Assembly (NCBI RefSeq): GCF_002211445.1
Contig: NZ_LSTO01000001.1
Coordinates: 563,626 to 627,625, forward strand
Direction of reading: 5' to 3'
DNA length: 64,000 bases
Origin: Noviherbaspirillum denitrificans
GTDB lineage: Bacteria > Pseudomonadota > Gammaproteobacteria > Burkholderiales > Burkholderiaceae_D
Position numbers and translations under genes: made by a program. The first letter of the stretch is position 1, and every line of letters begins with the position of its first letter. Shown piece by piece: positions 63,311-64,000 of the stretch. The notes beneath the pieces were generated by a model. The model was not told the origin of the DNA. It ran no database searches and worked only from the letters and a program-made list of their open reading frames with translations.

Positions 63311-64000
63311 TTATCTTCCACTTGTAAAATCGCCAGGAATGCCTCTTGGGGCACCTCAACCGAACCTACCTGTTTCATGCGTTTCTTGCCCGCCTTCTGC
63401 TTTTCGAGCAGCTTGCGTTTACGCGAAATGTCGCCACCGTAGCACTTGGCGAGCACGTTCTTGCGCATCGCCTTCACGTTTTCGCGAGCGATAATGTTCG
63501 CCCCGATGGCGGCTTGGATGGCTACGTCGAACATCTGGCGCGGAATCAATTCGCGCATCTTCGCTGCCACGGCACGTCCGCGGAACTGGCTGCTGGCACG
63601 GTGAACGATGATGGCGAGCGCATCGACCTTCTCGCTATTGATCAGCATATCGACCTTGACGACGTCGGCCGCGCGATATTCCTTGAACTCGTAGTCCATC
63701 GACGCATAGCCTCGCGAAGTCGACTTCAGCTTGTCGAAGAAATCGAGGACGATCTCGGCCATCGGCATTTCGTAGGTAAGCATTACCTGCTTGCCGTGGT
63801 AGGTCATGTTGACCTGGACGCCGCGCTTCTGGGTGCACAAGGTGATGACCGAACCGACGTACTCCTGCGGCATGTAGAGGTTGACGGTGACGATCGGCTC
63901 ACGGATCTCGTCGATTTTCGGCGGCTCGGGCATCTTCGATGGATTATCCACCATGAGGATCGTACCGTCGCGGAGGACTACTTCATACACAACCGTTGGA
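63307..64000 (-). CDS. lepA: Translation elongation factor 4 (partial)
   Basis: Only the C-terminal 230 or so residues are in the window; the frame stays open to the edge. Family segments include [42 protein letters not shown] and the unique [24 protein letters not shown]. It is a ribosomal GTPase. Confidence 0.95.
   Translation of the reverse strand, partial: PTVVYEVVLRDGTILMVDNPSKMPEPPKIDEIREPIVTVNLYMPQEYVGSVITLCTQKRGVQVNMTYHGKQVMLTYEMPMAEIVLDFFDKLKSTSRGYASMDYEFKEYRAADVVKVDMLINSEKVDALAIIVHRASSQFRGRAVAAKMRELIPRQMFDVAIQAAIGANIIARENVKAMRKNVLAKCYGGDISRKRKLLEKQKAGKKRMKQVGSVEVPQEAFLAILQVEDK

Noticed and set aside
1-64000. CRISPR arrays and insertion sequences
   Set aside because: No regularly spaced repeats with spacers, no transposase gene and no terminal inverted repeats with target duplication were seen.

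Overview
The window looks like a chromosomal segment of a betaproteobacterium, probably Burkholderiales and most likely Oxalobacteraceae (Herbaspirillum/Noviherbaspirillum/Massilia-like). This is an inference from GC-rich codon use and the conserved order lepA-lepB-DUF4845-rnc-era-recO-pdxJ-acpS-nagZ-uvrC-pgsA-tRNA. No rRNA is present to settle the genus.

Left chromosomal part (1-17.7 kb). A plus-strand group encodes a histidine phosphatase, an APH-type kinase, an acyl-CoA dehydrogenase and a glutathione transferase. The kinase and dehydrogenase resemble the two halves of mammalian ACAD10/11 and a 4-hydroxyacyl-CoA pathway. An MFS transporter with two TTGTACAACCA boxes upstream follows. A minus-strand acyl-CoA module then carries two dissimilar acyl-CoA dehydrogenases and two MaoC-type hydratases. 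After DUF1178 and a small hypothetical gene comes a minus-strand operon gcvH-gcvP-sdaA-gcvT-lipA: glycine cleavage, serine deamination and lipoate synthesis.

Prophage (about 17,735-53,901, 36 kb). A lambda/HK97-type siphovirus prophage sits in the 3' end of tRNA-Leu(UAA). It is bounded by a 16-bp direct repeat of the tRNA 3' terminus. The left arm is read leftwards: CII-like regulator, HTH protein, VapE-type primase, terminase, Mor-like protein, portal, protease-capsid fusion, tail genes with a -1 frameshift site, tape measure, short tail tip, endolysin, holin, and DUF4145 cargo. A cI/cro-like switch at 44.4-45.4 kb has TTAAACC-N3-GGTTTAA operators. The rightward early operon encodes an HD hydrolase, a ParB-family protein and an AlpA-like protein. 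Between this operon and the integrase lies an apparently AT-richer, oppositely oriented three-gene cassette: a ParB-N-domain protein, a putative PD-(D/E)xK nuclease and a D12-class DNA adenine methylase. It is the best candidate in the window for an undescribed defence or modification system.

The prophage also holds several unexplained DNA elements. A 16-bp palindrome GTGCAGACGTCTGCAC occurs four times. A 50-bp dyad element is duplicated at two gene junctions. An origin-like cluster combines nine CCAACCT/AGGTTGG heptamers with a 33-bp alternating purine-pyrimidine tract.

Right chromosomal part (53.9-64 kb). tRNA-Leu, tRNA-Cys and two identical tRNA-Gly genes, some separated by hairpin/T-tract elements, lie downstream of pgsA-uvrC as in enterobacteria (uvrC-pgsA-glyW-cysT-leuZ). 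The tightly packed housekeeping cluster runs up to a truncated lepA at the window edge.
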